From Collinsella sp. BA40 (GTDB taxonomy: Bacteria; Actinomycetota; Coriobacteriia; Coriobacteriales; Coriobacteriaceae), in the NCBI RefSeq assembly GCF_008014645.1, contig NZ_VOWY01000002.1:172328-236327 (forward strand): a DNA stretch of 64,000 nt, written 5' to 3'. How positions within the stretch are numbered: the stretch's first letter is position 1; every line of letters starts with the position of its first letter. Shown one piece after another: positions 49,101 through 57,407 of this stretch. The translations under genes were made by a program, and so were the position numbers. Below the pieces are notes generated by a model. The model made no database searches and had not been told where the DNA came from. It was given only the letters and a program-made list of their open reading frames with translations.

Positions 49101-51274
49101 GCAAGGTCGAGTACCAGGCCAAGGATGGCAGCTGGCACAAGGTGGGCGAAGTGACGTCGGCTAAGACGCAGACGTTCGAGTTCGCCAACGTGAACGCCCT
49201 GGCTATCCGCGTGACCAACCTCGAGAACACCGCAAAGTGGTGGAAGGTCTTCGAGCTCACCGCCGAAGAGGGCTACGAGAGCCCGGCCGGCGCCGTGGTG
49301 AGCGACATCGAGGGCCTGACGCTCGCCGGTGCGGCCGATAACGCATCGGCTACGATCTCGGGCGGCAAGGTCGTGATCCCCGCCGGCTCGTATGTGGCCA
49401 TCGACCTCGCGTCGGTTCAGGCGAACATCACGGTCGATACGGAGACGGCTGCCGCCGTCGCAAAGGCCGGCTTGACGGTCGTTGGCTCTGTGAATGGTCT
49501 GAGCTGGGATGCTGCTGGTGAGTCCGGCATCGCCGCCGCTCGCTATGCGGGTCTGCAGAACAAGACCGACAAGCCGATCGAATTCGATTTCTCGGCAACG
49601 CCGTTCAAGGTGCTGTATCCGGGTCTTGCCGGTGACTTCACTTCTACGGCCCAGCCGGTCGACGAGGGGCATGCGCCCGAGGCCATGCTCGATGGCCGCA
49701 TCACCACGTACTGGCGCCCTGCTGCCGAAGCGGGCAAGCTGACGTATCACGTTTCGGATCCGCTGACGGGCGACCTGCCGCGTGACGGCGTTCGCGTGAT
49801 TTCTTCGGGCGTGCCGAACGGCGCCAAGGTGAGTGCCACCGTATACGACGCCGCCGACTATAGCTCGACGCGCGAGGTCGAGCTCGGCGTGCTCGACAAG
49901 CCCGTGAAGGACTTCGTGTTCTCGAAGGCCGCGGGCGGCGCGTTCTTCGGCGTGAAGGATCTCCATGTAAGCTGGGAAGGCGGGAAGGTTCCGTCCGTGG
50001 CCGAGCTCGCGCTGCTCGACACCGCGTTCGAGCCCGCTCCCCAGCCCAAGGAGTTCACCGTCACCTTTGATTACGGTTACGAGGGCGCCGAGCCCGCGAC
50101 CGTGAAGGTCGAGGACGGCAAGCAGGTCGAGAAGCCGGCGGACCCCGTCCGCGAGGGCTACGTGTTCAAGGGCTGGTTCAACGGCGAGGAGGCGTACGAC
50201 TTCGCGGCCGCCGTGAAGGCGGACCTGACGCTCACCGCCAAGTGGGAGAAGGCCGTCGAGCCCGAGCCCGAGGTGAACAAGGCCGCCCTCCAGGCCAAGT
50301 ACGACGAGGTCAAGGACATCAAGGCCGACGGCTACACCGCCGACTCCTGGAAGGCCTTCGAGTCCGCCCTCAGGACCGCGAAGACGGTCCTCGAGAGCGA
50401 CAAGGCCGGCCAGGCCGACGTCGACCTCGCGTTGCAGATGCTCGCCGACGCCCATGCCGCTCTGAAGAAGGAAGAGGCCCCGCAGGTCGACAAGGCGGCC
50501 CTCGAGGCAGCGGTCGAGGAGGCCCGCGCCCTCAAGGCCGAGGACTACAAGACCATGACCTGGCACCCGTTCGCCGACGCCCTGAAGTCCGCCGAGAAGG
50601 TCCTGGCCGACGAGAAGGCCGACCAGAAGACGGTCGACGCCGCCGCGAAGGCCCTGGCCGACGCCCGCGCCGGCCTGAAGCCCGTCGAGAAGGTCGCCTT
50701 CGTCGACGTGGACGAGGACACGTCGCACAGGGCCGAGGTCGAGTGGCTGGCCGCCAACGGCGTCAGCAAGGGCTGGGATAACGGCGACGGCACCTTCGAG
50801 TTCCGCCCCTACGCCACGGTGAAGCGCGCCGACATGGCCGCGTTCCTCTACCGCCTGGCTGGCGAGCCCGCCTTCGACGCCGAGGACGTCGCCTTCACCG
50901 ACGTGGACGAGGACACCCCGCACCGCGACGCCATCCTGTGGCTCGCCGCGGAGGGCATCTCCACCGGCTGGAAGGGCGCCGACGGCAAGGCGGAGTTCCG
51001 CCCCTACGCCGAGATCACCCGCTGCGACATGGCCGCGTTCCTGTACCGCATGGCCGGAAAGCCCGAGTTCGAGGCCAAGGACGCCTTCTCGGACATCGCG
51101 AGGGACACGCCGCACCGCGAGGCCGTGCTGTGGCTGGCCGCCTCCGGCGTCTCCACCGGCTGGACCGCCGGGGACGGCACCAAGACGTTCCGCCCCTACG
51201 ACCGGATCGTCCGCTGCGACATGGCCGCGTTCCTGCAGCGCATGGCGGAGAAGGACCTGGTGGACCTGAAGTAG
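46121..51274 (+). CDS. Secreted GH84 beta-N-acetylglucosaminidase with SLH-like repeats
   Basis: 1,717 residues. The signal peptide ends at PAPARA. A GH20b-like N-domain is followed by the GH84 catalytic domain: TRGFIEGYYGNPWS, YVYAPKDDPKHN, and the catalytic pair Asp310-Asp311 in MLSADDAR. CBM32-like modules follow (LATSGNPANVIDGD; AYQWYTLDKIADGN), then a Flg_new/InlB-B repeat (FTVTFDYGYEG to LTAKWEK), two FIVAR modules (ADGYTADSWKAF; LKAEDYKTMTWHPF) and three C-terminal SLH-like repeats of about 60 residues (FVDVDEDTSHR...FRPYATVKRADMAAFLYR). It should hydrolyse beta-GlcNAc on mucin or other host glycans at the cell surface. ATG 46121 sits 8 bases from AGGAAGGGGG; ATG 46115 is too close to it. 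No LPXTG motif is present. Confidence 0.92.
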   Translation: MHSTGMKGRGIRKALSAAFVALAAAAIAAPAPARAAEQAYKVYPTPQALEYGTGEVVLPETVNVVVEPGIDQETQRRLDETLALKDIASKKVEQPGTDAAATEVLVGISGSKGAVDQLVTAGAVTPSTELFTKTDAYHLAIQPKTDGAPARIVVVGRDTDSAFYGLSTLFQIFQQAPARSVRALAVNDWADVETRGFIEGYYGNPWSTEDRVELMRWGGYYKQNAYVYAPKDDPKHNAEWRELYSPDEIAKISTLAKAGNDSKCRFVYALHPFMNQPLSFWDYQKDLEVLKAKYLQVIDAGCRQIMLSADDARDQGSSNYTKLLNDLTAWLHELQAMKNEDGTPKYPGLKDTIPFVAANYAQAGEYWYNQLPKNVKPIMTGTRVWGKADRSTIATFTRKAGVAPFMWINWPCTDNTRDHLSMGGYENALGADVTPGSLVGCVINPMQQSEPSKVGIFLNADFSWKNWTSYEHADEVWRDSFSHVDNGTPAASEASDALRTLSEHMKWYQGGGVTFESRESESVKPMLDAFRAKVENGTVKVEDIDQVEELFGQIAAAAQTYRSSAANKSMAKQIEPWLGFWSDGMGAAQHYLSALRARLTGDNDALVIEYTQGKEQFDSALLHSYPYVADIQYARAGTRAVWPVVEALGEYLRPIVGEVTGTVDVVTSIELKGLATSGNPANVIDGDPATYAHFSGSNPTTNVNVGDSFTITYEPYQRADSVKFVQSVPASRPQDVLRDALVEYTTDGTTWVELGHVNGDAEQTLKFAKAMDLKGLRFTNKSYYNGYWQVNEVATSVSAAKPYEAFASVEPAAGDVSAIVDGDAKSGVSFDVKDEGAQAGLTYMKTTEVGVVTVVQGANARAGKLEVLTGGTWTAMGDVAAKAEQTITLSSNVAVNGVRIAVPDAGAWDLNELTVRRLPSRVSPAMDAGMSAYQWYTLDKIADGNPSSYAHLKNTEHNNIRANDWVGLTFEPAARIGKITFVQDNDGGDVIVKGKVEYQAKDGSWHKVGEVTSAKTQTFEFANVNALAIRVTNLENTAKWWKVFELTAEEGYESPAGAVVSDIEGLTLAGAADNASATISGGKVVIPAGSYVAIDLASVQANITVDTETAAAVAKAGLTVVGSVNGLSWDAAGESGIAAARYAGLQNKTDKPIEFDFSATPFKVLYPGLAGDFTSTAQPVDEGHAPEAMLDGRITTYWRPAAEAGKLTYHVSDPLTGDLPRDGVRVISSGVPNGAKVSATVYDAADYSSTREVELGVLDKPVKDFVFSKAAGGAFFGVKDLHVSWEGGKVPSVAELALLDTAFEPAPQPKEFTVTFDYGYEGAEPATVKVEDGKQVEKPADPVREGYVFKGWFNGEEAYDFAAAVKADLTLTAKWEKAVEPEPEVNKAALQAKYDEVKDIKADGYTADSWKAFESALRTAKTVLESDKAGQADVDLALQMLADAHAALKKEEAPQVDKAALEAAVEEARALKAEDYKTMTWHPFADALKSAEKVLADEKADQKTVDAAAKALADARAGLKPVEKVAFVDVDEDTSHRAEVEWLAANGVSKGWDNGDGTFEFRPYATVKRADMAAFLYRLAGEPAFDAEDVAFTDVDEDTPHRDAILWLAAEGISTGWKGADGKAEFRPYAEITRCDMAAFLYRMAGKPEFEAKDAFSDIARDTPHREAVLWLAASGVSTGWTAGDGTKTFRPYDRIVRCDMAAFLQRMAEKDLVDLK

Positions 51275-51281
51275 GCAACGC

Positions 51282-51316
51282 CCTCTCAGAAAAGGGACAG
51301 GCACTTTTCCGAGAGG
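51282..51316 (+). repeat. Hairpin repeat with GGGACAGGCAC loop, copy 1
   Basis: A 12-bp stem (51282-51293 with 51305-51316, one mismatch) presents the loop GGGACAGGCAC. It lies 8 bases past the GH84 stop codon and may serve as its transcript end. Confidence 0.8.
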
Positions 51317-51323
51317 GGCGCGC

Positions 51324-51354
51324 GCTCGGAAAGGGGACAGGCACCTTTCCGAGC
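51324..51354 (+). repeat. Hairpin repeat with GGGACAGGCAC loop, copy 2
   Basis: A perfect 10-bp stem (51324-51333 with 51345-51354) carries the same loop as copy 1. The stem bases differ from copy 1 but both arms changed together. Confidence 0.85.
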
Positions 51355-51570
51355 ACGGGGCCGCTGCCGAGCGCCGCCCGCGCCGCCGGGGGTCGCGGTC
51401 CCCGGCGCGTGCCGGGGCGCTTCCGCCGACATATCCCCGACGCGAGGGGGCCGGCTTCCGGGCCGGCCCCCTCTTCCATGCCGCGGCCCCTCGGTGCCGC
51501 CTTATCGAGAGGAAAAGCCGCTCCATTCGGGAGCTCTTCCGGAAACCTGACGCCGGCGGCCCGCGCCCGC

Positions 51571-51620
51571 GCTTTCCTGACGCCATCGGGCCCTTCCGGG
51601 CCCTCCGGGCGTCAGGAAGC
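51571..51620 (+). repeat. Long G/C hairpin built on the CTGACG motif
   Basis: TTCCTGACGCC (51574-51584) pairs exactly with 51608-51618, and an inner GGGCCC-TTCC-GGGCCC stem lies between. Single CTGACG copies flank it at 51546 and near 51750. Confidence 0.75.
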
Positions 51621-51898
51621 CGCGGTCCCGCGTCCTTGTCGGGAGCGATGCGCGCGGAGGCGCCCGCGGCCCGCGGAAAACCTGTCGGGGAGGCCCCCCG
51701 CCGCGCCCCGCCGGGAGGAATCGTCGCCGAACGCCGTCCGCGCGCGGAATCCTGACGGGAAGAGCCCCCGCCGCGTCGCTGCGGGTAAGCCTGCGGCGCC
51801 ATGCTGGATCCAATCGAATGACCGTCTCCTCAATGGGCCGGGCGACGTGCCCCCCATCGTGCAGTCTTCTCGTTTCACTTCAAAAAGCCTTGCGCTGT

Positions 51899-51942
51899 GT
51901 ATAGGTGTATATACTGTATCTATCGAGTATATACACCTATAC
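51899..51942 (+). promoter_or_regulatory. 44-bp palindromic operator of the GntR/ABC operon
   Basis: GTATAGGTGTATATACT (51899-51915) and its exact reverse complement (51926-51942) flank a 10-base spacer. TATACT hexamers inside both arms can serve as -10 elements. It lies 90 bases before the GntR gene, so autoregulation by that protein is the simplest reading. Confidence 0.75.
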
Positions 51943-52031
51943 TCGGTCATGGCGCTCCTGGGACGTCAAGGGGCGCTGTGCGGGCCGGCATAGGGACGCC
52001 TTGCCGGCGCAGTAGGGAAGGATTCAATTTC

Positions 52032-52409
52032 GTGGAAATCATCATTTCGAATTCGAGCACGAAGCCCATCTACGAGCAGATTTCCTCGCAGGTGAAGGAG
52101 CAGATCATGTCGGGGGCCCTGGCTCCCGCCGAGCAGCTCCCTTCGATTCGCGCATTGGCGAACAGCTTGCGCGTGAGCGCAATCACCACCAAGCATGCGT
52201 ATGCGGACCTAGAGGCCCAGGGCTTTATTGAAACCGTACAGGGCAAGGGAAGCTTCGTTGCCGGTGGAAACGCCGAGCTGCTTCGCGAGGAGCGCTTGCG
52301 TCAGATCGAGGACAAGCTGGGGGCTGCCATCGATATGGCGCGCTCGCTCGACCTGCCGGATGACGAGCTCATCGAGATGATGAGAACCTTGTTGGAGAGT
52401 GACGACTAG
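52032..52409 (+). CDS. GntR family transcriptional regulator, YtrA type
   Basis: 125 residues: an N-terminal winged helix-turn-helix (KPIYEQISSQVKEQIMSGAL...LPSIRALANSLRVSAITTKHAYADLEAQGFIETVQGKGSFVA) and only about 45 further residues of helix, the short form of the YtrA subfamily. These regulators usually repress a downstream ABC exporter and dimerise on long AT-rich palindromes, which fits the 44-bp palindrome upstream and the ABC genes two bases downstream. Start GTG 52032 has AGGGAAGG about 10 bases before it. The inducing signal is unknown; envelope stress or antimicrobial peptides are common for the group (inference). Confidence 0.9.
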   Translation: MEIIISNSSTKPIYEQISSQVKEQIMSGALAPAEQLPSIRALANSLRVSAITTKHAYADLEAQGFIETVQGKGSFVAGGNAELLREERLRQIEDKLGAAIDMARSLDLPDDELIEMMRTLLESDD

Positions 52410-52411
52410 CT

Positions 52412-53365
52412 ATGGAAACAACGGTTTACGGCGCTCCGCTCATCGAGGCGCGCGGCGTGACGAAACATTACGATGGTTTCACGTTAAACGACGTGTCGCT
52501 CGCAGTTGAGCCGGGGCAGATCGTGGGCTTCATCGGTCAAAACGGCGCGGGAAAGTCCACGACGATCAAGGCGTTGCTGGGCCTCATCTCGATGGATGGG
52601 GGCGAGGCGCGCATCCTGGGCGTGCCGGCATGCGAGCTGAAGGGCGCATCGTCGCGCATCAAGGAAGAGGTCGGCGTGGTGTTCGATACCGTGTCGGTGC
52701 CCCCGCACCTTACGGTTGCCGAAGTCGGCAGGCTCATGGCATGTGCATACACCACCTGGGATGCCGCCGCGTTCGAGCGCTATCTGGGCTGCTTCAAACT
52801 CGAGGGCGCCAAAGCGGTGAAAGGACTATCGCGCGGCATGGGCATGAAGCTCAGCCTCGCCTGCGCGCTCGCGCACAGCCCGCGCGTGCTGATCCTGGAC
52901 GAGGCGACCGCCGGGCTCGACCCCATGGCGCGTGACGAGGTGCTCGATATACTGCGCGCCTTCGTGGCCGTCGAGGATGCCGAGGGCCGTCTGCGCAACG
53001 CCATCCTCATGAGCAGCCACATCACAAGCGATCTTGAGAAGATCGCCGACGAGGTCGTCTGCATCGACGAGGGGCGCATCGTGTTCAGCTGCGCGAAGGA
53101 TGAGATCACGGACCTGATGGGCGTGGCACGTTGCCGCGCGACCGAACTCGAGGAAATAATGGCGGGGATGCAGGCTCCGGCCGTCCTGCGTGCGATGCGG
53201 CACGAATACGGCATCGACGTGCTGGTCCCCGATCGCTTCAAATTCGCTCGCTCCTTCCCCCAGATTCCGTGCGACCGGGTGACGATCGACGATTACATGA
53301 TGCTTTCGCTCAGGGGCGAGGAGCTCGAGCTGCGCGGTGCGGCGCTGAAGGGAGGCGAGCGGTAA
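52412..53365 (+). CDS. ABC transporter ATP-binding protein
   Basis: 317 residues. ATPase motifs in order: Walker A GQNGAGKST (about 44), the Q-loop region, the signature LSRGMGMKLSLA, Walker B VLILDEATAGLDP, and MSSHIT with the switch His. The signature is LSRGM rather than LSGGQ, as in YtrB/BcrA-like exporters. The C-terminal 90 residues are an extra domain typical of drug and peptide exporters. It begins two bases after the GntR stop and its stop overlaps the permease start (TAATG), so one mRNA encodes all three. Substrate unknown. Confidence 0.92.
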   Translation: METTVYGAPLIEARGVTKHYDGFTLNDVSLAVEPGQIVGFIGQNGAGKSTTIKALLGLISMDGGEARILGVPACELKGASSRIKEEVGVVFDTVSVPPHLTVAEVGRLMACAYTTWDAAAFERYLGCFKLEGAKAVKGLSRGMGMKLSLACALAHSPRVLILDEATAGLDPMARDEVLDILRAFVAVEDAEGRLRNAILMSSHITSDLEKIADEVVCIDEGRIVFSCAKDEITDLMGVARCRATELEEIMAGMQAPAVLRAMRHEYGIDVLVPDRFKFARSFPQIPCDRVTIDDYMMLSLRGEELELRGAALKGGER

Positions 53366-54075
53366 TGCTTCGTATGATGAAGATGGAGTTCACGATATTC
53401 ACGCAGTACCTCAAGACGATGCTGTTCACGATGGCGTTCACCATGGCGTGCATCGCGGTGGGCATGGGTACGGTTACGGCGCTGCCGTCCATTGCGTTCA
53501 TCATGATGATGTTCGGCATGTCGACGACAGGCTCGGCATATGACGAACAGAACGGTTGGGGTGCGTATCGCCTGGCGCTGCCCGTGTCGCGTCGCGATGT
53601 GGTGCTGGGCCGATACGCGTTCAACCTGATCGTTGCGATCGCGGCTGCCGCGGTCACGTCGGTGCTCGTCGCCCTGCTGGTAGGGTTCGGACAGGCGGCG
53701 CCGCTTACCGGGCGTCTCGCGGAGATGCTGTCGTGGGGCGACGAGGGGATCATGCCTTCTCTTGCGGGGCTGCTTGCTTGTGCGTGCATCGGCTTGGCGT
53801 TGAGTAGCGTGACGCTGCCGGCGTACTTCAAGTTTGGACAGACCAAGGCGACGCAGTGGCTGCCGTTCATCATGCTGTTGCTGAGCGTGGCGCCGTTCGT
53901 CGTCATCGGCCTCATGGGCGGCGAGGCGGCGGCGCTGCTCGACCGGGCCATGATGGCGTCGCGGCAGACGGGCGGTTTCGGCGCGCTGGGGCTGGGCGTT
54001 CTCGCTATCGCCCTGGCGGCGTATGCAGCGAGTGCGTTTGTTTCGGTCAGGCTCTACGAGGCGCGCGACCTGTAG
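53365..54075 (+). CDS. ABC-2 type transporter permease
   Basis: 236 residues with about six membrane helices (MLFTMAFTMACIAVGMGTV; IAFIMMMFGMSTTG; FNLIVAIAAAAVTSVLVALLVG; LAGLLACACIGLALSS; LPFIMLLLSVAPFVVIGLMGG; LGVLAIALAAYAASAFVSV). The segment YDEQNGWGAYRLALPVSRRDVVLGRY matches ABC-2 permeases of the ABC2_membrane_5 type. ATG 53365 overlaps the stop codon of the ATPase gene; AAGGGAGG lies 9 bases upstream. Together with the ATPase it forms a homodimeric or two-part exporter controlled by the GntR protein. Confidence 0.88.
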   Translation: MLRMMKMEFTIFTQYLKTMLFTMAFTMACIAVGMGTVTALPSIAFIMMMFGMSTTGSAYDEQNGWGAYRLALPVSRRDVVLGRYAFNLIVAIAAAAVTSVLVALLVGFGQAAPLTGRLAEMLSWGDEGIMPSLAGLLACACIGLALSSVTLPAYFKFGQTKATQWLPFIMLLLSVAPFVVIGLMGGEAAALLDRAMMASRQTGGFGALGLGVLAIALAAYAASAFVSVRLYEARDL

Positions 54076-54579
54076 CGCCTATGGCGACGGACCGAGGCTT
54101 GCAGTTCGTTTGCTGCTGGGTCGACTGCCATAGCGCGCCGGGACCGCGCGTGGGAAAGCGGAATACAGCGGGGCGTTTGCCATAAGGCGGGCGCCCCGTT
54201 GCCGTTGCATCGGATTTTCGCATCGGCGTTGCCCGGCGCGCACCAATCGCCGTGGTCGTTTGCCAGGGCTTTCTTCCTGCGGTCGCGTCGCCTTCATCGG
54301 CCCCGCCGGCTGTAGCCGCTCTGGCGGCGCGCCCCGCTCCACGGTCATCTTCGCCCACGATCCGCTTGTGCCGTTTCCGTCCCGCTCGCCCCGCCCTAAA
54401 CACTGGATTAGAAAACAAGACGAAGCGCTTACATCGCGCACGATGGCCTAACAATTCTTACAAAGAACTCGCCGAGGCTTAACAGCGGCCCACCGAGGCG
54501 TTAACACGTGCTCCCCATACTTGTGTTGCGGCCGCATTGCGGTCGTTTTGCTTTCAATACGTGATAGGAGCCAGTGTTT
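54076..54579 (+). other. Gap after the ABC operon
   Basis: Contains a 13-bp hairpin with three G-U pairs (54169-54181 with 54186-54198) that may end the ABC transcript, though no T run follows. The second half has two TTAACA-like hexamers (near 54479 and 54502) in an AT-richer zone that should hold the phosphoesterase promoter. No gene is seen. Confidence 0.45.
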
Positions 54580-57045
54580 ATGACACAGCATGCGATGAGC
54601 CGTCGTAACTTCGTTCGCTTTTCCGTGGTGGGTGCGGGAGCCGCAGCTGCAGCGTGCTCGATGCGCCCGGCTACGGCCGCTGCCGCCACAGCCGGCGCAG
54701 CGGAGTACCCCAGCAAGATTAAGATCGCCCACATCTCCGACCTGCATTATTTCTCCAAGACCCTGTGGTCCGATTGCCATGACTTCATGATCGCCGAGAA
54801 CTCCGACCGCAAGATGCTCCGCGAGTCCGGTGCGATCATCGACAAGGCCATGGACGAGATCGTTGCCTATCAGCCCGATATCGTGATCGCATCGGGCGAC
54901 CTCACCAAGGATGGCGAGCTCACCTGCCATCGCGAGCTGCACGAGAAGTTCATGGCCGCCCGCGACGCGCTGGCCGCCGCCGGCAAGAACACCCTGTTCT
55001 GCGTCATCAACGGCAACCATGACATCAACAACGACGACAACGGCCGCGACTTCTCCAGCGGCACCGCCGAGCACACCGACCTGGTTGATCCGCTCGCGTT
55101 CAAGGAGCTGTGGAAGGACTGCGGCTACGACGCGGCCATCGCCAAGTTCGACGAGGGCGGCGAGCGCGGAGGCAGCCTCTCGTACGTCGTGCGCCCCGCC
55201 AAGGGCATCACGATCATCGCCGTCGACTCCTGCAAGTACTCCACCGACCAAAACGGCCTGGACCGCGACGAGCACGTGACGTCGGGCGTGGTGGGCGAGA
55301 AGCTGCTGTCCTGGGTGGAGAACCAGGCCAAGCAGGCCCGCGCCGCCGGCGACATCGTCCTGGCCACGCAGCACCACGGCGTCGTTCCCCACTTCGATAT
55401 GGAGCCGCAGCTGATGGGCGAGTATCTGGTGGACAACTACGAGGAGTGCCAGCGTCGTTACGCCGACGCCGGCATTTCGGTGGTGTTCACGGGCCATATG
55501 CACGCCAACGACATCGCGAGCGTCACGACGAAGGCCGGCAACGTGTTGTACGACGTCGAGACCTGCGCGACCGTCACGTATCCGAGCGATATCCGCTTCG
55601 CCGAGCTGTCGTGGAAGCGAGTCGCCGGTACCGCCGACGTCGATGTGACCCTGTCACTGGAGAGCCACGCGCTCGGCTCGGTCGATTATCACGACTTCGC
55701 GACGGGCGCGCTGCAGCGCATCGACGATATCACCGCTTACGGCGACGAGCGCCTGCTGTCAGTCGAGGTTGTGAAGACGATGATCGCCGACGCCCTGGTG
55801 GCGCCCATGCTGGATGCCGCGGCCGATAACGGCGGCGTGAAGCCCTTGATCGCCAGCCTGCTGTCCGGCATGGGCGTGGGCGACGGCACCGCCGAGGCGC
55901 TCGACCCCGCGCTGTTCGCCATGGTGCACGGGATGCTGCCCCAGTCGCAGGATGCGGCCATCATCATCGAGCTGCCCATCATCGGCAGCGCCGGCATCTG
56001 GGCGAATCCCGAGAACCAGCGCGTGATGGTGCAGAAGATGGAAGCGGGCGCCGGCGTCGAGCCCATCGCGCTCACCTTCGATAGCAAGACCATCGCCGCT
56101 CTGCGCGTGGCGCTGGTGAGCGAGCCCATGGCTACCGCGGCGGGCTGGTCGTACTACATCACCGCCGAGTCGCTGGCCAAGTTCCTGAGGCCCGTGTACG
56201 AGGGCATCGATTCCCAGATGCTGGTGGACGGCAAGGAGAACGCGCTCGACCTGCTGCGCAGTCTGGTGGAGGTTCTCGTTACCCAGAACGCCTCCGACGG
56301 CAAGACGCTGTTCGACCTCATCAAGTTTGCCTACGGCGACCACCTGTTTGGCGATGAGACCTGCCCCGCATGGGTCGAGGCCGCTACGGCCAACATCAAG
56401 CTGACCGGTGCCGATCAGGATGGCAATCCCGTGTCGGACGGATCGCTCATCAGCTTCCTGCGTGCGACGATCAACGATTCCAGCAACCTGGGCAAGCTCA
56501 ACGCCCTGCTGGCGAAGATCAAGATCAAGTTCAGCGACCTGTTGGTGAAGGAGAAGGGCAACATCGCCATCGATATCGCTCTGGGCGCCATCGGCAGCCT
56601 GAGCGCTATCCTGGGCCTGCTGGGGGAGAGGCCGGGCGACATGGTTCCGAATATCCCGTCGCTGGCGGAGCTTGCTCATGGCGCGCTGTATACGCTCACG
56701 CATGATGGCAACATCACCGCCGACCGCGCGTTTGGTTTCGGCGCCGCGCTGGTTGATCCTGATTGGGTGCCTGGCGGTGCCGGCGGTTCGGGCGACGGCG
56801 GCCATGGCGGCAGCGGTGGTAGCGGCAACAACGGCGGCGCTGCCGGCAATGGCGGCGCTGGCTCGACTGGCGGCGCTGGCTCGAAGCCGTCCCCGCAGCG
56901 CCCGGGTGCTGCGTCCGGTGGCGCGCTGCCCAAGACGGGCGATGCCAACCTGGCCGGTGCGGCCGCCCTGCTGGGCATGGGCGCCGTTGCGTGCGGTGCC
57001 TACGGCTACAAGATCGCCCAGGACCAGAAGGAGTCCGAGCTCTAG
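54580..57045 (+). CDS. Tat-exported, wall-anchored metallophosphoesterase
   Basis: 821 residues. The N-terminus carries SRRNFVRF followed by an Ala-rich hydrophobic stretch, a twin-arginine (Tat) signal. The calcineurin-like phosphoesterase domain shows HISDLHY (about 48), SGDLTKDGE, INGNHDIN, TQHHGVVPH and FTGHMHAND, i.e. all five metal-ligand blocks. A helical region of about 400 residues follows that I do not recognise. A Gly/Ser-rich linker precedes LPKTG (from 783), a hydrophobic segment and a short charged tail (KIAQDQKESEL), less basic than usual. ATG 54580 is chosen (ATAGGAG at 9 bases). Likely substrates are nucleotides or other phosphoesters outside the cell (inference). Confidence 0.88.
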   Translation: MTQHAMSRRNFVRFSVVGAGAAAAACSMRPATAAAATAGAAEYPSKIKIAHISDLHYFSKTLWSDCHDFMIAENSDRKMLRESGAIIDKAMDEIVAYQPDIVIASGDLTKDGELTCHRELHEKFMAARDALAAAGKNTLFCVINGNHDINNDDNGRDFSSGTAEHTDLVDPLAFKELWKDCGYDAAIAKFDEGGERGGSLSYVVRPAKGITIIAVDSCKYSTDQNGLDRDEHVTSGVVGEKLLSWVENQAKQARAAGDIVLATQHHGVVPHFDMEPQLMGEYLVDNYEECQRRYADAGISVVFTGHMHANDIASVTTKAGNVLYDVETCATVTYPSDIRFAELSWKRVAGTADVDVTLSLESHALGSVDYHDFATGALQRIDDITAYGDERLLSVEVVKTMIADALVAPMLDAAADNGGVKPLIASLLSGMGVGDGTAEALDPALFAMVHGMLPQSQDAAIIIELPIIGSAGIWANPENQRVMVQKMEAGAGVEPIALTFDSKTIAALRVALVSEPMATAAGWSYYITAESLAKFLRPVYEGIDSQMLVDGKENALDLLRSLVEVLVTQNASDGKTLFDLIKFAYGDHLFGDETCPAWVEAATANIKLTGADQDGNPVSDGSLISFLRATINDSSNLGKLNALLAKIKIKFSDLLVKEKGNIAIDIALGAIGSLSAILGLLGERPGDMVPNIPSLAELAHGALYTLTHDGNITADRAFGFGAALVDPDWVPGGAGGSGDGGHGGSGGSGNNGGAAGNGGAGSTGGAGSKPSPQRPGAASGGALPKTGDANLAGAAALLGMGAVACGAYGYKIAQDQKESEL

Positions 57046-57407
57046 GAACGACGCCGGGCCTTGCGCCGAACGACATACATTTCGATGGGAAGGGGGGCAC
57101 CTTGGTGCCCCCCTTCTTCGTGTCGCAGTGCCTCGGATCGGGGGGGCGGGCGCGTATTTTGAGGCTGCGCGCACCTTGCCGTCCCGAGCGCCTTTTAGTC
57201 GGGTCCCGCCTGGTCGGCTTCTGCCTCAGAAACGTGCCTGTCCCCAATCTGTGCCGGCGTCCTGCGTGTCGGCTGGTATTTTCCTACCAGCGAAGGGGGA
57301 GATAAATAGGCGTGTTCCCGTTGGAGTCAAAAGGGCGCGTGCTATCATATGGGCAGTTCATATGGCGCCCCTGCGCTTTTGCTCGAGGCATGAGAGAGGA
57401 CAACAAC
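57046..57407 (+). other. Gap between the phosphoesterase and flavodiiron genes
   Basis: Contains the hairpin at 57089-57118 and an inverted, decayed copy of the GGGACAGGCAC element (loop complement at 57234-57244; only CAGA/TCTG of the stem remains). No gene is seen. Confidence 0.5.
57089..57118 (+). terminator. Terminator-like hairpin after the phosphoesterase gene
   Basis: A 12-bp stem (57090-57101 with 57104-57115) with a very small loop, followed by CTTCTTC rather than a pure T run. Confidence 0.6.

Larger units (their letters stand above)
51275..52031 (+). other. Structured, repeat-bearing gap between GH84 and the GntR operon
   Basis: Holds two GGGACAGGCAC hairpins, a G/C-rich stretch with several CTGACGSC motifs and a large hairpin (51571-51620), then an abrupt AT-rich segment with a 44-bp palindrome. 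No gene is convincing in it. Confidence 0.6.

Noticed and set aside
45827..51802. Open frame of about 1,990 codons on the minus strand
   Set aside because: Antisense of the GH84 gene, running past its end only because G/C-rich DNA lacks stop codons; the translation is Arg/His/Leu/Val-rich with no motif.
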